NCBI GenBank assembly: GCA_965212135.1 | Contig: OZ243044.1 | Coordinates: 806,001-870,000 of the forward strand | Length of the DNA stretch: 64,000 nt | Reading direction: 5' to 3' | DNA from: Bin75 sp965212135 | GTDB lineage: Bacteria > Nitrospirota > Nitrospiria > Nitrospirales > UBA8639 | Shown: positions 39,504 to 48,615 of the stretch, in pieces | Position numbering within the stretch: the first letter of the stretch is position 1 | How the letters are laid out: each line of letters starts with the position of its first letter | Made by a program: the position numbers and the translations under genes | The notes under the pieces: generated by a model | Told to the model about the DNA's origin: nothing | What the model saw: the letters and a program-made list of their open reading frames with translations, nothing else | The model's database searches: none

Positions 39504-41399
39504 ATGAAGATTGATTATAATAAAGGCGGGCTGATCAGTCCACAACTGGTCAAGTCCCGTCGTCAGGACTCCCAGGCCGACGGCGGACCGAAGAAAAAGG
39601 TCATGCTGATCTTTCCCCCGGACTGGTATCCCTCCGAACCCTACTTGAGTCTTCCGACGTTGACGGCTTTCCTCCGCCGCGCGGGGCATGAGGTCGTGCA
39701 GAAGGACGTCAATCTGGAAATGTATGACTGGTATTTCAGCGCGGACTTTCTCAAGCGCGTGACGAAGCGGGTGCCCCAACAACTTGACCGTCTCAAAAAA
39801 CTGGCACGGGACCGCGGCCTCTCGGATGAAGAAACCGAACGGCAGGTGGCCTTGTGCGCCTGCACGCGTTCTCGAATGGCCGACCTGACCGAGCAGGCGG
39901 AGCGCGCCAAAGCCATTGTCCGCTCTTCTGATTTCTACGACGTGGACGCGCTTGAATGGGCCATGCAGGTTTTTCGGGACGTTACCGCGACCATCTCGCT
40001 GGTGTACGCGCCCGCGCGCATTTGCATGCCGCCGATGGAGACGGATCTGTCGTATAAAATTTTTATGTCCTCGGAAATTCTCGCCGCCGTCGAGGATGCG
40101 CAGGTGAACGTCTATCGGGACGTCTTTGACCATCTTGTGCAACCGGCTATCGCCGAGGCACAGCCGGACGTCATCGGCATTTCCATCGTCTTGCGACAGC
40201 AGTTGTTTGCCTCCATGACTTTCTGCGCCATGATCAAAGAGCGCTTTCCGAACGTCCACGTGACGATTGGGGGGAATACCGTGACCCGGTTGCGCGACGT
40301 GCTGCCGAAGACCCCAAAACTGTTTTCGCTGTTTGACAGCGCCGTGGTGTATGAAGGCGAAACGGCGTTTCTGCAATTAGTGGAGGCCATCGGGACGGAT
40401 CGCGATTTCAACGAAATTCCGAACCTCTTGTGGCGGGACGATGCGGGCATTCATACGTCTCCCGTGACCTCGGCCGAGAACATGGCGAACGTGCCTCCTC
40501 CGGATTTTGACGGGCTTCCCCTGGAAAAATATTTTGTGCCGGAACCCGTCCTGCCCTATCTCGCCACGCGCGGATGCTACTGGGGGCGGTGCGAGTTTTG
40601 CGATCATGGCGAAGGCTATACGGCCGGCTACCGAACCAAGAAGATTCAGGAAATCATCGAGGAAGTGCGCTTCCTCCGGGATAAATATCACACGCGGCAT
40701 TTTCACTTTACCGATGAATCGTATCCTCCGGCGTTATTCCGAAAACTGACGCGTCAACTCAAAGAACACCATCTGGGCATTGCGTGGACCACGCATATTC
40801 GCTTTGAGAAGAGTTTGCTGGACGACGAGGTGTGGCGGGACGCCCGGGACTCGGGGTGCAAGTTTCTCCACATGGGTTACGAATCCGGCAGCGAGCGGGT
40901 GCTTGAACTCATGGACAAGGCCACCACCACGGACGTGATTCAACGAAGCCTGGAGTTGTCCGCTCAACACGGGGTCTGGAACCACGTCATGGGATTTTTC
41001 GGGTTCCCCGGCGAGCGGTATGAAGACGCGAAATTTTCGATGCAGTTTCTGGAAGACAACAAACGGCACGTGCATTCCATCGGCTTCGGCACGTTCGATC
41101 TTAGCAAGCATACGCCGGTGGCCAAAAACCCGGAGCGATGGGGCATTACGTACTACGACAATCCCGAGTGGGACCTGGCCATGGATTACTATTTTACCGT
41201 GAAGGACGGACTCGGCGTGGAAGACGCCGAGCGCGTGTTTGAAGAATTCGAGCAGAATCATTATGCCGGCTGGGATTTGAAGATTTATATCCGTGAATAC
41301 GTCTTTCTGTACGTCGCCCACTTCGGCACCAACCGGCTGCCCGCTCTCCAGTTCCGCATCGCGCCGGAAGAGAACGCGGAGGCGTTGGCGAACGTCTGA
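39504..41399 (+). CDS. B12-binding-type radical SAM protein, copy 1
   Basis: 631 residues. The N-terminal 300 residues have the Rossmann-like cobalamin-binding layout (KVMLIFPPDWYPSEPYLSLPTLTAFLRRAGHEV; VIGISIVLRQQ; VHVTIGGNTVTR). The radical SAM barrel begins LATRGCYWGRCEFCDHGEGY, with cysteines at 358, 363 and 366, that is C-X4-C-X2-C instead of C-X3-C-X2-C. FTDESYPPALFRKL and WNHVMGFFGFPGE follow. No DxHxxG motif is seen, as is common in this class. The reaction is unknown; methyl transfer to an unactivated carbon or a ring change is plausible. It is followed 5 bases on by a paralogue. Confidence 0.85.
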   Translation: MKIDYNKGGLISPQLVKSRRQDSQADGGPKKKVMLIFPPDWYPSEPYLSLPTLTAFLRRAGHEVVQKDVNLEMYDWYFSADFLKRVTKRVPQQLDRLKKLARDRGLSDEETERQVALCACTRSRMADLTEQAERAKAIVRSSDFYDVDALEWAMQVFRDVTATISLVYAPARICMPPMETDLSYKIFMSSEILAAVEDAQVNVYRDVFDHLVQPAIAEAQPDVIGISIVLRQQLFASMTFCAMIKERFPNVHVTIGGNTVTRLRDVLPKTPKLFSLFDSAVVYEGETAFLQLVEAIGTDRDFNEIPNLLWRDDAGIHTSPVTSAENMANVPPPDFDGLPLEKYFVPEPVLPYLATRGCYWGRCEFCDHGEGYTAGYRTKKIQEIIEEVRFLRDKYHTRHFHFTDESYPPALFRKLTRQLKEHHLGIAWTTHIRFEKSLLDDEVWRDARDSGCKFLHMGYESGSERVLELMDKATTTDVIQRSLELSAQHGVWNHVMGFFGFPGERYEDAKFSMQFLEDNKRHVHSIGFGTFDLSKHTPVAKNPERWGITYYDNPEWDLAMDYYFTVKDGLGVEDAERVFEEFEQNHYAGWDLKIYIREYVFLYVAHFGTNRLPALQFRIAPEENAEALANV

Positions 41400-41404
41400 T
41401 TCCC

Positions 41405-43372
41405 ATGGACTCCTCCCTCATCCACATTGACGACGCGGCGTTACCGGCAAAGAACGGCCGCAAATTGAAGACCATGCTGCTGTTCCCGCCGGAGTGGGTG
41501 CCCACCGCCCCGTATCTGGCATTGCCCAGTCTCACGGCTGTCCTTCGGGAAAACGGGCATGACGTGATTCAGCGGGACGTCAACATCGAAATGTATGAAT
41601 TGTTCTTCAGCGACGTGTTCCTGATCTGGGTGAACGCTCGCATGGCCCAACAGTTGCGGGCGCTTGACGAGAAGGCGCAACGCGAAGCCTTGAGCGAGAG
41701 CGAGCGCGACCAAAAAACACGGTTGCAGGAGGCCATGGCCTGCGACGTGATGGCGCTGATCGCGAACGCCGAGACGGCGAAACGCATCAACCGCAGTGAA
41801 GATTTCTACAACGCCGATAAACTTGAATGGGCGTTGAACGTGTTTCGAGACGTCATGCGGTATATCTCCACCGCGTACTTTCCCGCTTCCCTCGTGTATT
41901 ACCCGATGGAAAGCAATCTGGGCTATCGTCCCGGGGTCTCAAGCGACGTCTTCGCGTGCCTGGACGATGAACAGGTGAACGTGTACCGGGACGTCTGCCG
42001 GCAGCTCGTGCTTCCCGCCGTGCAGCACGAACGGCCCGAAGTGGTCGGCGTGTCAATCGGGACACAAATGCAATTGATCGCGGGATTCACGTTCTGCAAA
42101 ATGATCAAAGAGGCGTTCCCCGACGTCCACGTCACGGTCGGCGGCAACGTCATTACGCGGCTTCAGGAAGATCTGGCCAAACAGGAGCCGTTTTTCTCTT
42201 CCGTGTTTGATTCCGCCATTCTGTACGAAGGCGAACACGCGCTGTTGTGGTTGCTGGAAGCCCTGGTCGGCGACCGCCAATGGCAAGCCGTTCCGAACCT
42301 GATGTACAAGGAAAACGGGCACGTGCGGATCAATGCGGAGATTTACACGGAAAAAACCACGACGCTCCCGTTGCCGGATTTTGAAGGGTTGCCGTTGGAT
42401 GCCTACTTTGTGCCCAGGCGAATCCTTCCGTACCTGGCGACCCGAGGGTGTTACTGGGGGCGGTGTACGTTCTGCGACCACGGACAAGGGTACTTTGATC
42501 AGTATCGCGGCAAACCGGCCCATGACGTGATTCGGGAAGTCAAAGCTCTCAAGGAAAAATACCGCGCCGATCACTTTTTGTTCGCCGATGAGTCGTATCC
42601 GCCCGCGCTCTTCAAACGGGTGTCCCAACTCCTGGTTGAAGAAAACGTGGACATCAAGTGGACGACGCTGATTCGTTTTGAGGAGACGCTTCAGGATCCG
42701 GACGTGTGGAAAGTCGCCGCTCAAGCCGGATGCAAGACCCTGTATTACGGGATGGAGTCGGCCAATGAACGCGTCCTGGCCCTCATGGATAAACATGCGC
42801 GGAAAAGCGTGATTGAAAATAACCTGAACGAAGCGGCGAAAGCGGGCATCTGGAATCACGTGATGGCGTTTTACGGATTCCCGGGAGAAACCAGAGACGA
42901 AGCGGAAGAGACCCGGCAATTCCTGCTTGAGAATAAATCCAGCATCCATTCCGTCGAGTTGTTTTACTTTGTGGCCTACCGCCATACACCCATGGTGAGG
43001 AACCCCGAAAAATTCGGCATGACGATTCAGAAGCAGGACGACTACGACATGCCCCTTGATTATTATTACACGCTGAATGAGCCGGGGGGCTTGAGTTGCC
43101 TGGATGCCATGCAGTTGTGCGAAGAGTTTTATCAGAACGATTTTGAACCCTGGGCCGTGCGCATCAACGCCCGGGAACAGATCTTCCTCTACATTTCACG
43201 GCTTGGCACAAACCGGTTGCCGCAAATTTACGCCACCCATCACAGGCCCGCCGACGCCCAGCCCGACACCGTGGCCGGATTGATTACGTGGCCGGTGGCG
43301 AAAGCCGACCCGGAAGGCGGAAAAGACGGAGAGCCGGGGATGGCGCGGGTTGTCAGCCATTCGGCCCAATAG
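41405..43372 (+). CDS. B12-binding-type radical SAM protein, copy 2
   Basis: 655 residues, clearly paralogous to the preceding protein over its whole length: MLLFPPEWVPTAPYLALPSLTAVLRENGHDV, VHVTVGGNVITRL, LATRGCYWGRCTFCDHGQGYF, FADESYPPALFKRV, WNHVMAFYGFPGE. The cluster cysteines are 349, 354 and 357, again with X4/X2 spacing. Only 5 bases separate the genes, so they are co-translated and may form a heterodimer or act on successive steps. The extra C-terminal tail of about 40 residues is not conserved. The function is unknown. Confidence 0.85.
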   Translation: MDSSLIHIDDAALPAKNGRKLKTMLLFPPEWVPTAPYLALPSLTAVLRENGHDVIQRDVNIEMYELFFSDVFLIWVNARMAQQLRALDEKAQREALSESERDQKTRLQEAMACDVMALIANAETAKRINRSEDFYNADKLEWALNVFRDVMRYISTAYFPASLVYYPMESNLGYRPGVSSDVFACLDDEQVNVYRDVCRQLVLPAVQHERPEVVGVSIGTQMQLIAGFTFCKMIKEAFPDVHVTVGGNVITRLQEDLAKQEPFFSSVFDSAILYEGEHALLWLLEALVGDRQWQAVPNLMYKENGHVRINAEIYTEKTTTLPLPDFEGLPLDAYFVPRRILPYLATRGCYWGRCTFCDHGQGYFDQYRGKPAHDVIREVKALKEKYRADHFLFADESYPPALFKRVSQLLVEENVDIKWTTLIRFEETLQDPDVWKVAAQAGCKTLYYGMESANERVLALMDKHARKSVIENNLNEAAKAGIWNHVMAFYGFPGETRDEAEETRQFLLENKSSIHSVELFYFVAYRHTPMVRNPEKFGMTIQKQDDYDMPLDYYYTLNEPGGLSCLDAMQLCEEFYQNDFEPWAVRINAREQIFLYISRLGTNRLPQIYATHHRPADAQPDTVAGLITWPVAKADPEGGKDGEPGMARVVSHSAQ

Positions 43373-43397
43373 CGCAGAGGTGGCCGGTGCAAGACCG

Positions 43398-43694
43398 TCA
43401 CATTGAAGAAGGCGCGTGACCGTGCGTGTCGCTCCACTCCCGCAACACATTGTACGCCGCCTCCACGTCTCTGGTCATCGCCTCCCCTTTCTTGTACATT
43501 TGCATATACTTGGTGGGATTATTGGTCAGATTGGCGTAACGTTGAGGATGCCACGCGACCAGGAGTTCCTGATACCGTTGGCGCAGGGTTGCCGGATGCA
43601 GGGGCAACGTGAGTTTGAAAAGCTCAAGGGCCACGCTCAACGATTCCTCCGATGAACGGTCACGGTGTTCTTGCGATGAAGGCGAAGCGGACAT
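43398..43694 (-). CDS. DnaJ-like small protein without the HPD motif
   Basis: 98 residues. From about 25 to 88 it follows the J-domain pattern (LTLPLHPATLRQRYQELLVAWHPQRY, then KKGEAMTRDVEAAYNVLREW). Helix II ends in HPQ (residues 49-51) where the essential HPD tripeptide should be. J-domains without HPD cannot stimulate Hsp70 ATPase, so this may be a degenerate binding adaptor. It lies on the opposite strand, between the radical SAM genes. Confidence 0.65.
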   Translation of the reverse strand: MSASPSSQEHRDRSSEESLSVALELFKLTLPLHPATLRQRYQELLVAWHPQRYANLTNNPTKYMQMYKKGEAMTRDVEAAYNVLREWSDTHGHAPSSM

Positions 43695-43804
43695 GGCCGG
43701 GACGATAGCGTGAGCATGTCTCGCGCATCAAGTGCGGCCGACGTTTCCCGGCCGCGACGATGAGACAACGCATGGATCAAGGGATACAGGAGCACGGGTA
43801 AGAC

Positions 43805-45043
43805 ATGGGACGCGATCTTCCGGTTTTAGAACCCACGCTTGTCCTGCAGGGCAAAGGGCATCGAGAAGTCTTGAAGCGTGAAATGGACGCGGGGAAAATC
43901 CCGTTGAGTCTGGGCAAGAAATGTCCGGTCGAATGCAGCTTTTGTTATGAACTCGATCATTCCTACCGGGAAACCAACGACCCGCCGAAAACCACGCAGG
44001 ATGATTGGGAGTTTATCCTCAATTATGTGAATGCCAAGCCCACCGACCCGCTGCAGTACTGGTGCCTGGGGGGCAATGAATACATGGAATGGACCGATTT
44101 GTTCCTCCACCCCAGGGCCATGGAATGGGTCGAAGATTTCCTGAAATACACGGATAAAAACATTCAGTTTTTTACCGTGGGGTTCGTGCACATTCCGAAG
44201 ATTCATCAGTTGGCGGAACAGTATCCGGGGCGGATTAATTTTGAATTGTCGGTCATTACCTTGAGTCCGTACCGGCAACAACTAATGCCGCACGCGCCGT
44301 CCGTGAGGCACCTGATGAAAGTGCTGGACGGCCCGGCGGTTTCCTCGGCCAACTTTTATGCGTTTGGCGAACAAACCATGTCCAAAGACGCGAAGGAAAT
44401 TTCAAAGATCAATCAGCAATGCGTCTTGTGGATGGGCTGTCTCACGCCCGTCGGCGGCATCACGGAAGAGACGGCCGGTATCATGCGGGGAGGGCGAACG
44501 GCTCTGGCCGTTGAAGCGGAACGCATTTATGACGCGGGCGTGCCGAATGTAACCACCATCCATACCGAAGCCTACGTGACGGCTTTTCTCAATCGAAAGC
44601 GCATTGCGAGCGCGTTCGACGCCTTGGAACTGGAGAAAAAAGATACGGTCGTGACGGCGGGCAGCGTGCATAAAGTCCTGAACCTGTCTCGAAAAAACCG
44701 CGCGCGCTTTCTTTCTGTGCCGAATACGACGCTCGGCGGGGATTCGGATTGCACCGTGCTGCTGACGTTTGAGGACATCCGGCAACGGCTGACCGGTCAG
44801 AAGCGGCTTCACATACCCAAATGCGTGATGGAATCCGGACGCGGTCCGAATATGGATATTATGGGTGTCACTCTGGACGAATTTACGAACAAGACCGGCG
44901 TCACGGTCAAGGTACTCCATAAAATAGACACAAAATTTGCCAACGCCCGGTTATACCGCAATGGCACACTGAAAAATTTTGTGGAAAATTACGTTCGGAA
45001 TCCCTTGTCCGCCGAATATGAAGCCGTGCCGTTAAGCGCGTAG
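43805..45043 (+). CDS. Radical SAM protein of unknown function
   Basis: 412 residues. LSLGKKCPVECSFCYELDHS places cysteines at 40, 44 and 47 (canonical C-X3-C-X2-C). The barrel continues with YWCLGGNEYMEW, INFELSVITLSPYRQQLM and a Cys-containing LWMGCLTPVGG. A C-terminal part from about 290 (TVVTAGSVHKVLNL, DSDCTVLLTFEDIRQRL) resembles a separate beta-rich substrate domain. No SPASM cysteine cluster was seen. It may belong with the two preceding radical SAM genes, but the J-like gene on the other strand and a gap of about 430 bases separate them. Confidence 0.75.
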   Translation: MGRDLPVLEPTLVLQGKGHREVLKREMDAGKIPLSLGKKCPVECSFCYELDHSYRETNDPPKTTQDDWEFILNYVNAKPTDPLQYWCLGGNEYMEWTDLFLHPRAMEWVEDFLKYTDKNIQFFTVGFVHIPKIHQLAEQYPGRINFELSVITLSPYRQQLMPHAPSVRHLMKVLDGPAVSSANFYAFGEQTMSKDAKEISKINQQCVLWMGCLTPVGGITEETAGIMRGGRTALAVEAERIYDAGVPNVTTIHTEAYVTAFLNRKRIASAFDALELEKKDTVVTAGSVHKVLNLSRKNRARFLSVPNTTLGGDSDCTVLLTFEDIRQRLTGQKRLHIPKCVMESGRGPNMDIMGVTLDEFTNKTGVTVKVLHKIDTKFANARLYRNGTLKNFVENYVRNPLSAEYEAVPLSA

Positions 45044-45166
45044 CGTCGTGACGCTTCGCCCGTTGTTCGGCCACGTGAATGGCCGTGGAGCGGGGCATGT
45101 TAATCAAGCGGGCGCCGTGGTCGCGTTCGCCGTGTGGCCATGGGCCTCGCTTCGGGTTCCATCCCT

Positions 45167-46099
45167 ATGACGACTCCGACCAGACATCTGCAATTTTACA
45201 AAGCGGACGTCTTTACAGACGAGCCTTTTGGCGGCAACCCCGTGGCCGTGATTCCCAACGCCGAACATTTGACCGACAGGGAATTCCAGCAGATTGCCCG
45301 CGAGATGAATCTCTCCGAGACGGTCTTTGTGGTGCCCCCGACCGATCCCGCCGCGATGGTCAAACTGCGCATCTTTACGCCCACCCAGGAAATTCCTTTC
45401 GCCGGCCATCCGGTGATCGGCACGTTCTTTGTCCTCGGCGCGTTGCAGAAATTTCCAATACGGGAACCGATGACGCGGTACACGTTTGAATGCAATATCG
45501 GCGTCTTTCCCGTCGAAGTGTACGCGGTCGGGGGCCGGATTGACTGCGTCATGATGTCCCAGCCCAGGCCGCAATTTCTGGACACGGTTGACGACATGCA
45601 AACCCTCTACGAAATCAGCCGGACGTTGCGGGTCAATAAAACGGCGATTGCCGACACCCGCCTGCCCGTCGAAGTGGTGTCAACCGGCTTGCCGGTCGCC
45701 ATTATTCCGGTCCGAACGCTGACCGCCGTGAAATCCATTCACGCCGACCCGACGGGAACGGAGGAGATCTGCGAGAAACTTGGCGTCAACGGCCTCATGG
45801 TGTTTACCACGATGACCGTCGAGGATTGGGCAAGCGTACACGCGCGCGTGTTCGCGGCGCCCATCGGCATCGTGGAAGATCCGGCCACGGGAAGCGCCGG
45901 TGGCGCGCTGGGCGCCTATCTCGTCAAACATGGAGTCGTGGACGTCGGCCCGACCACCGAAGTGATCGTGGAACAGGGCTATGAAATTGACCGGCCGTCA
46001 CGCATTACCGTCCGGGTATTCTCGGACGACGACGCCATTCAGGAGATTAAAGTCGGCGGCCAAGCCGTGATGGTCGCGGAGGGGAAGCTGCTGTTTTAG
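45167..46099 (+). CDS. PhzF-family isomerase/epimerase
   Basis: 310 residues from ATG 45167; GTG 45134 is in the same frame but adds a tail foreign to the family. The start FYKADVFTDEPFGGNPVAVI is the PhzF signature. Glu51 in NLSETVFV is the general acid/base, and VEDPATGSAGGALGAYL closes the second lobe. PhzF makes a phenazine precursor, but most homologues in other bacteria have unknown substrates and no phenazine genes are here. It follows the third radical SAM gene on the same strand, about 120 bases later. Confidence 0.9.
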   Translation: MTTPTRHLQFYKADVFTDEPFGGNPVAVIPNAEHLTDREFQQIAREMNLSETVFVVPPTDPAAMVKLRIFTPTQEIPFAGHPVIGTFFVLGALQKFPIREPMTRYTFECNIGVFPVEVYAVGGRIDCVMMSQPRPQFLDTVDDMQTLYEISRTLRVNKTAIADTRLPVEVVSTGLPVAIIPVRTLTAVKSIHADPTGTEEICEKLGVNGLMVFTTMTVEDWASVHARVFAAPIGIVEDPATGSAGGALGAYLVKHGVVDVGPTTEVIVEQGYEIDRPSRITVRVFSDDDAIQEIKVGGQAVMVAEGKLLF

Positions 46100-46165
46100 G
46101 AACCGACGGATTTCATCACGGAAAAATCTGGGATTCGCCACGAGGAACCGTCATTTTCCGAGCAA

Positions 46166-47050
46166 TTATATCCCAATGCCCTCGGGCTTGTTTCTCTTTG
46201 CCATACCTGACGCCTGTGAGAGTGGAATTATTGCAGTTTCAGCACCAGCCAAATCAAAGAATTTGAGCCAGAACTGTTCCACTGCTGTGGCTTTTGTAGG
46301 CAGAAATTCTCGTTCTATCCGATACATCGTAACTTTTGCACCGGATAATTTGATATTTTCCTTTTCCATCACAGATTCTGCTTCCGGGAAGGGGCCTCGA
46401 TCAGGATAAACAGAATATTTATTTGTATTCTGAAGCAAATCAGAAAGCATGATGATTTTTCTTGAAATCTTACTAGGAAAATCATTTCTCATTGATATTT
46501 TTGACAATCCTTCAATGAGCGGAGACATGGACGACCCTTCATTGGAAAGATTTATCACTTTCCTCCCTAGATCATCCACTCGTTTTTCATATCTACAAAA
46601 CCGTTTCAGCTTTTCTTCTTCTTTCCCGCATATTCCATAAGTAGAAATGGCATCACATTGCCAATTTCCTAGAGAATCAGAATTATTCCATCCACAACGT
46701 GGTGGCGGAAGTGGCGGTTTGCAAATTGATAGCACTTCCTCGTAGGACTTTTCGTTGACAAATAAGACATTTAGTTTTTCTTTTTCTCCCATTTGTTCTA
46801 TGAGACCATTAGCAATATACCTCACTGATTCCATGTGTTCGTCGGTTATGGGGTCTGAATAATCAAGAAGAAAAACTGTACTGGAATCAAGTTTGGAGCT
46901 AGAGGCAGGCTTTGGGCAAAAATCAAGACCGCTAAAGGCCTCATGATCTGCTTCTTTTTCTATGTCAAACCATACCAGTATTGCCAGTACCAGAATTAGA
47001 AGAAAAATGACCAAAACCTGTAGCGCAATCTTTCTCTCCTTAATTAGCAT
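46166..47050 (-). CDS. Membrane-anchored vWA-like protein in an AT-rich cassette
   Basis: 294 residues. One N-terminal membrane helix (IALQVLVIFLLILVLAILVWF) leads to an outer domain. STVFLLDYSDPITDEHM near 57 resembles the first metal-binding (MIDAS) loop of von Willebrand A domains (D-x-S). SSMSPLIEGLSKIS and IIMLSDLLQNT fit the later Ser/Thr and Asp positions. Six Cys residues sit between 105 and 152 (CKPPLPPPRCGW, WQCDAI, YGICGK, RFCRYE) and may form disulfides. GGAG lies 5 bases before the ATG, and the gene follows the 489-residue membrane protein by 28 bases. It is not a family I know. Confidence 0.65.
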   Translation of the reverse strand: MLIKERKIALQVLVIFLLILVLAILVWFDIEKEADHEAFSGLDFCPKPASSSKLDSSTVFLLDYSDPITDEHMESVRYIANGLIEQMGEKEKLNVLFVNEKSYEEVLSICKPPLPPPRCGWNNSDSLGNWQCDAISTYGICGKEEEKLKRFCRYEKRVDDLGRKVINLSNEGSSMSPLIEGLSKISMRNDFPSKISRKIIMLSDLLQNTNKYSVYPDRGPFPEAESVMEKENIKLSGAKVTMYRIEREFLPTKATAVEQFWLKFFDLAGAETAIIPLSQASGMAKRNKPEGIGI

Positions 47051-47078
47051 TCAAACTCCGTAATGCTCCTAGCCAAGA

Positions 47079-48548
47079 TTACCCACCATCTTCCATAGCA
47101 TCTTCTCTTATTTTAACGATTTGGCTCATCAATCTTGATTTTCGATCTCTAGCATACTCAATCAACTCATCAGGGACTGCATTCTCCTGTGTCCATTGCG
47201 TGGCCCTTGCTTCAAATTGTTCTGCTCGCTCCACGAAATGAAAATTTTCAATGAAATGTAGCCCTGCGTTATCACCATAATCTGGTCTAGGTAAATCCTC
47301 TATCAGGTCGCCTGTCCGAAAGCCGATAGGCACAAGTACGCCATCTATTTCTCTTGTTTCACAGGGATTTCTTTGCTGTCTCAAATGCTCGCGATAAAGA
47401 CGAATGGAGGTCCTATATAGGCGGTCTATCCGGTCCCATTCTTGTCCGATAGCATCTGGAAGTGTTCTGCAAACATCTTGTATCTTGATTTCATGCTGTC
47501 GAATGTTACGGCAAGAATACCGCCTCTTTGTCAATGCTTCATTGGCGACTCTGAAAATATCGACTGCAAGGCCATTAAGAGAAGTCTCACATTTCTCGAG
47601 TTCGCTTTTTGCCTCATCTGCAAGGGCTGCGACTCTTTCATATCCATGCACAGGCCAACCTGCCTTCGCAAAAGTTCGCATGGCGATAAATAACCCGGCA
47701 ACATTTAAAGCAGCCAAAGCAAAATCCTCGACGCCGTTTTTAGAAACTGCATTGGGCAACCCAGTAATCATTTTCAAAAGATTCGCTGGAAAAGGTATGT
47801 TAGCACGGAAATAGATAAACAGGCTCAAAGCATAAAAGAAAAAAGCCAGAACAACGATAATTGCAAATGTCCAGCCATGCTTCTGGAACATATGAAATTT
47901 ATTATTCCTGACAATGACAGATCGTCTTTCCTTGTACAGCCAGCTAACCGACCAACCAGCAACCAGCACAAAAAATACAGCGATTGCGGCAAGGGACATT
48001 TTTGCTCGCACACTAATTTCTCCCAAAAACAAGTAATTCAAAACGAACTCCAAAAAAACGACAGAAATTAACGGCAACCAAAAATACCAAGCACTATCAC
48101 CCCTCTCAAGGCAATTGGTCATACCACGTTGACCGAGAAATTCATTGAGCTTTTTCTTTTTTGCTGCACAGTTCTCCATCTTTTCTACCCATTCCTGAAC
48201 CAAACCATTGGTCATCTTCAAATTCACCTCTTGCTGAAGATCTGGCAATTCTGTTTCGAGCGTTGTGTCGATATAATCACGCTCTTTGTTAATCAGTTCA
48301 TCCGCGGCAGTTCTAAGGTCATTGACAGTGTTGGCATACCCCTCTCTGCAATTGTCCTGAAATGTAAATATATTGCCTTGTGCATACAGACCGTCCTCAT
48401 CTCCTCGCTTCCTGGATGCTTTTTCCCCAAAACGATCATCCAAGCTGTTTAAACTTTTATCGACAACAGTCTTAAGGTAAAGCCGTATCTGTTGTAGGCC
48501 GTCCAGAAATCGGGGTGATGGGTCTGAATTTGCTTGTTGAATTGGCAT
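47079..48548 (-). CDS. Multi-pass membrane protein with coiled-coil arms, AT-rich cassette
   Basis: 489 residues. The N-terminal 155 residues are helical and charged (LINKERDYIDTTLETELPDLQQEVNLK), probably a coiled coil. Hydrophobic segments follow at about 159-182 (WYFWLPLISVVFLEFVLNYLFL), 190-212, 231-255 (TFAIIVVLAFFFYALSLFIYF) and 283-300. A long charged C-terminal helix region (ALADEAKSELEKCETSLNGL onward) ends DAMEDGG. AAGGGAGA about 8 bases before the ATG and a TATATT box close upstream support expression. The layout recalls membrane sensor or channel partners, but no family was recognised. G+C is about 43-45% in the lines counted. Confidence 0.65.
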   Translation of the reverse strand: MPIQQANSDPSPRFLDGLQQIRLYLKTVVDKSLNSLDDRFGEKASRKRGDEDGLYAQGNIFTFQDNCREGYANTVNDLRTAADELINKERDYIDTTLETELPDLQQEVNLKMTNGLVQEWVEKMENCAAKKKKLNEFLGQRGMTNCLERGDSAWYFWLPLISVVFLEFVLNYLFLGEISVRAKMSLAAIAVFFVLVAGWSVSWLYKERRSVIVRNNKFHMFQKHGWTFAIIVVLAFFFYALSLFIYFRANIPFPANLLKMITGLPNAVSKNGVEDFALAALNVAGLFIAMRTFAKAGWPVHGYERVAALADEAKSELEKCETSLNGLAVDIFRVANEALTKRRYSCRNIRQHEIKIQDVCRTLPDAIGQEWDRIDRLYRTSIRLYREHLRQQRNPCETREIDGVLVPIGFRTGDLIEDLPRPDYGDNAGLHFIENFHFVERAEQFEARATQWTQENAVPDELIEYARDRKSRLMSQIVKIREDAMEDGG

Positions 48549-48615
48549 TAAACGATCTCCCTTTAATATAATCCACTAGACCACGCACATTCCGCGCACC
48601 CCTCAACTTGCTTTA

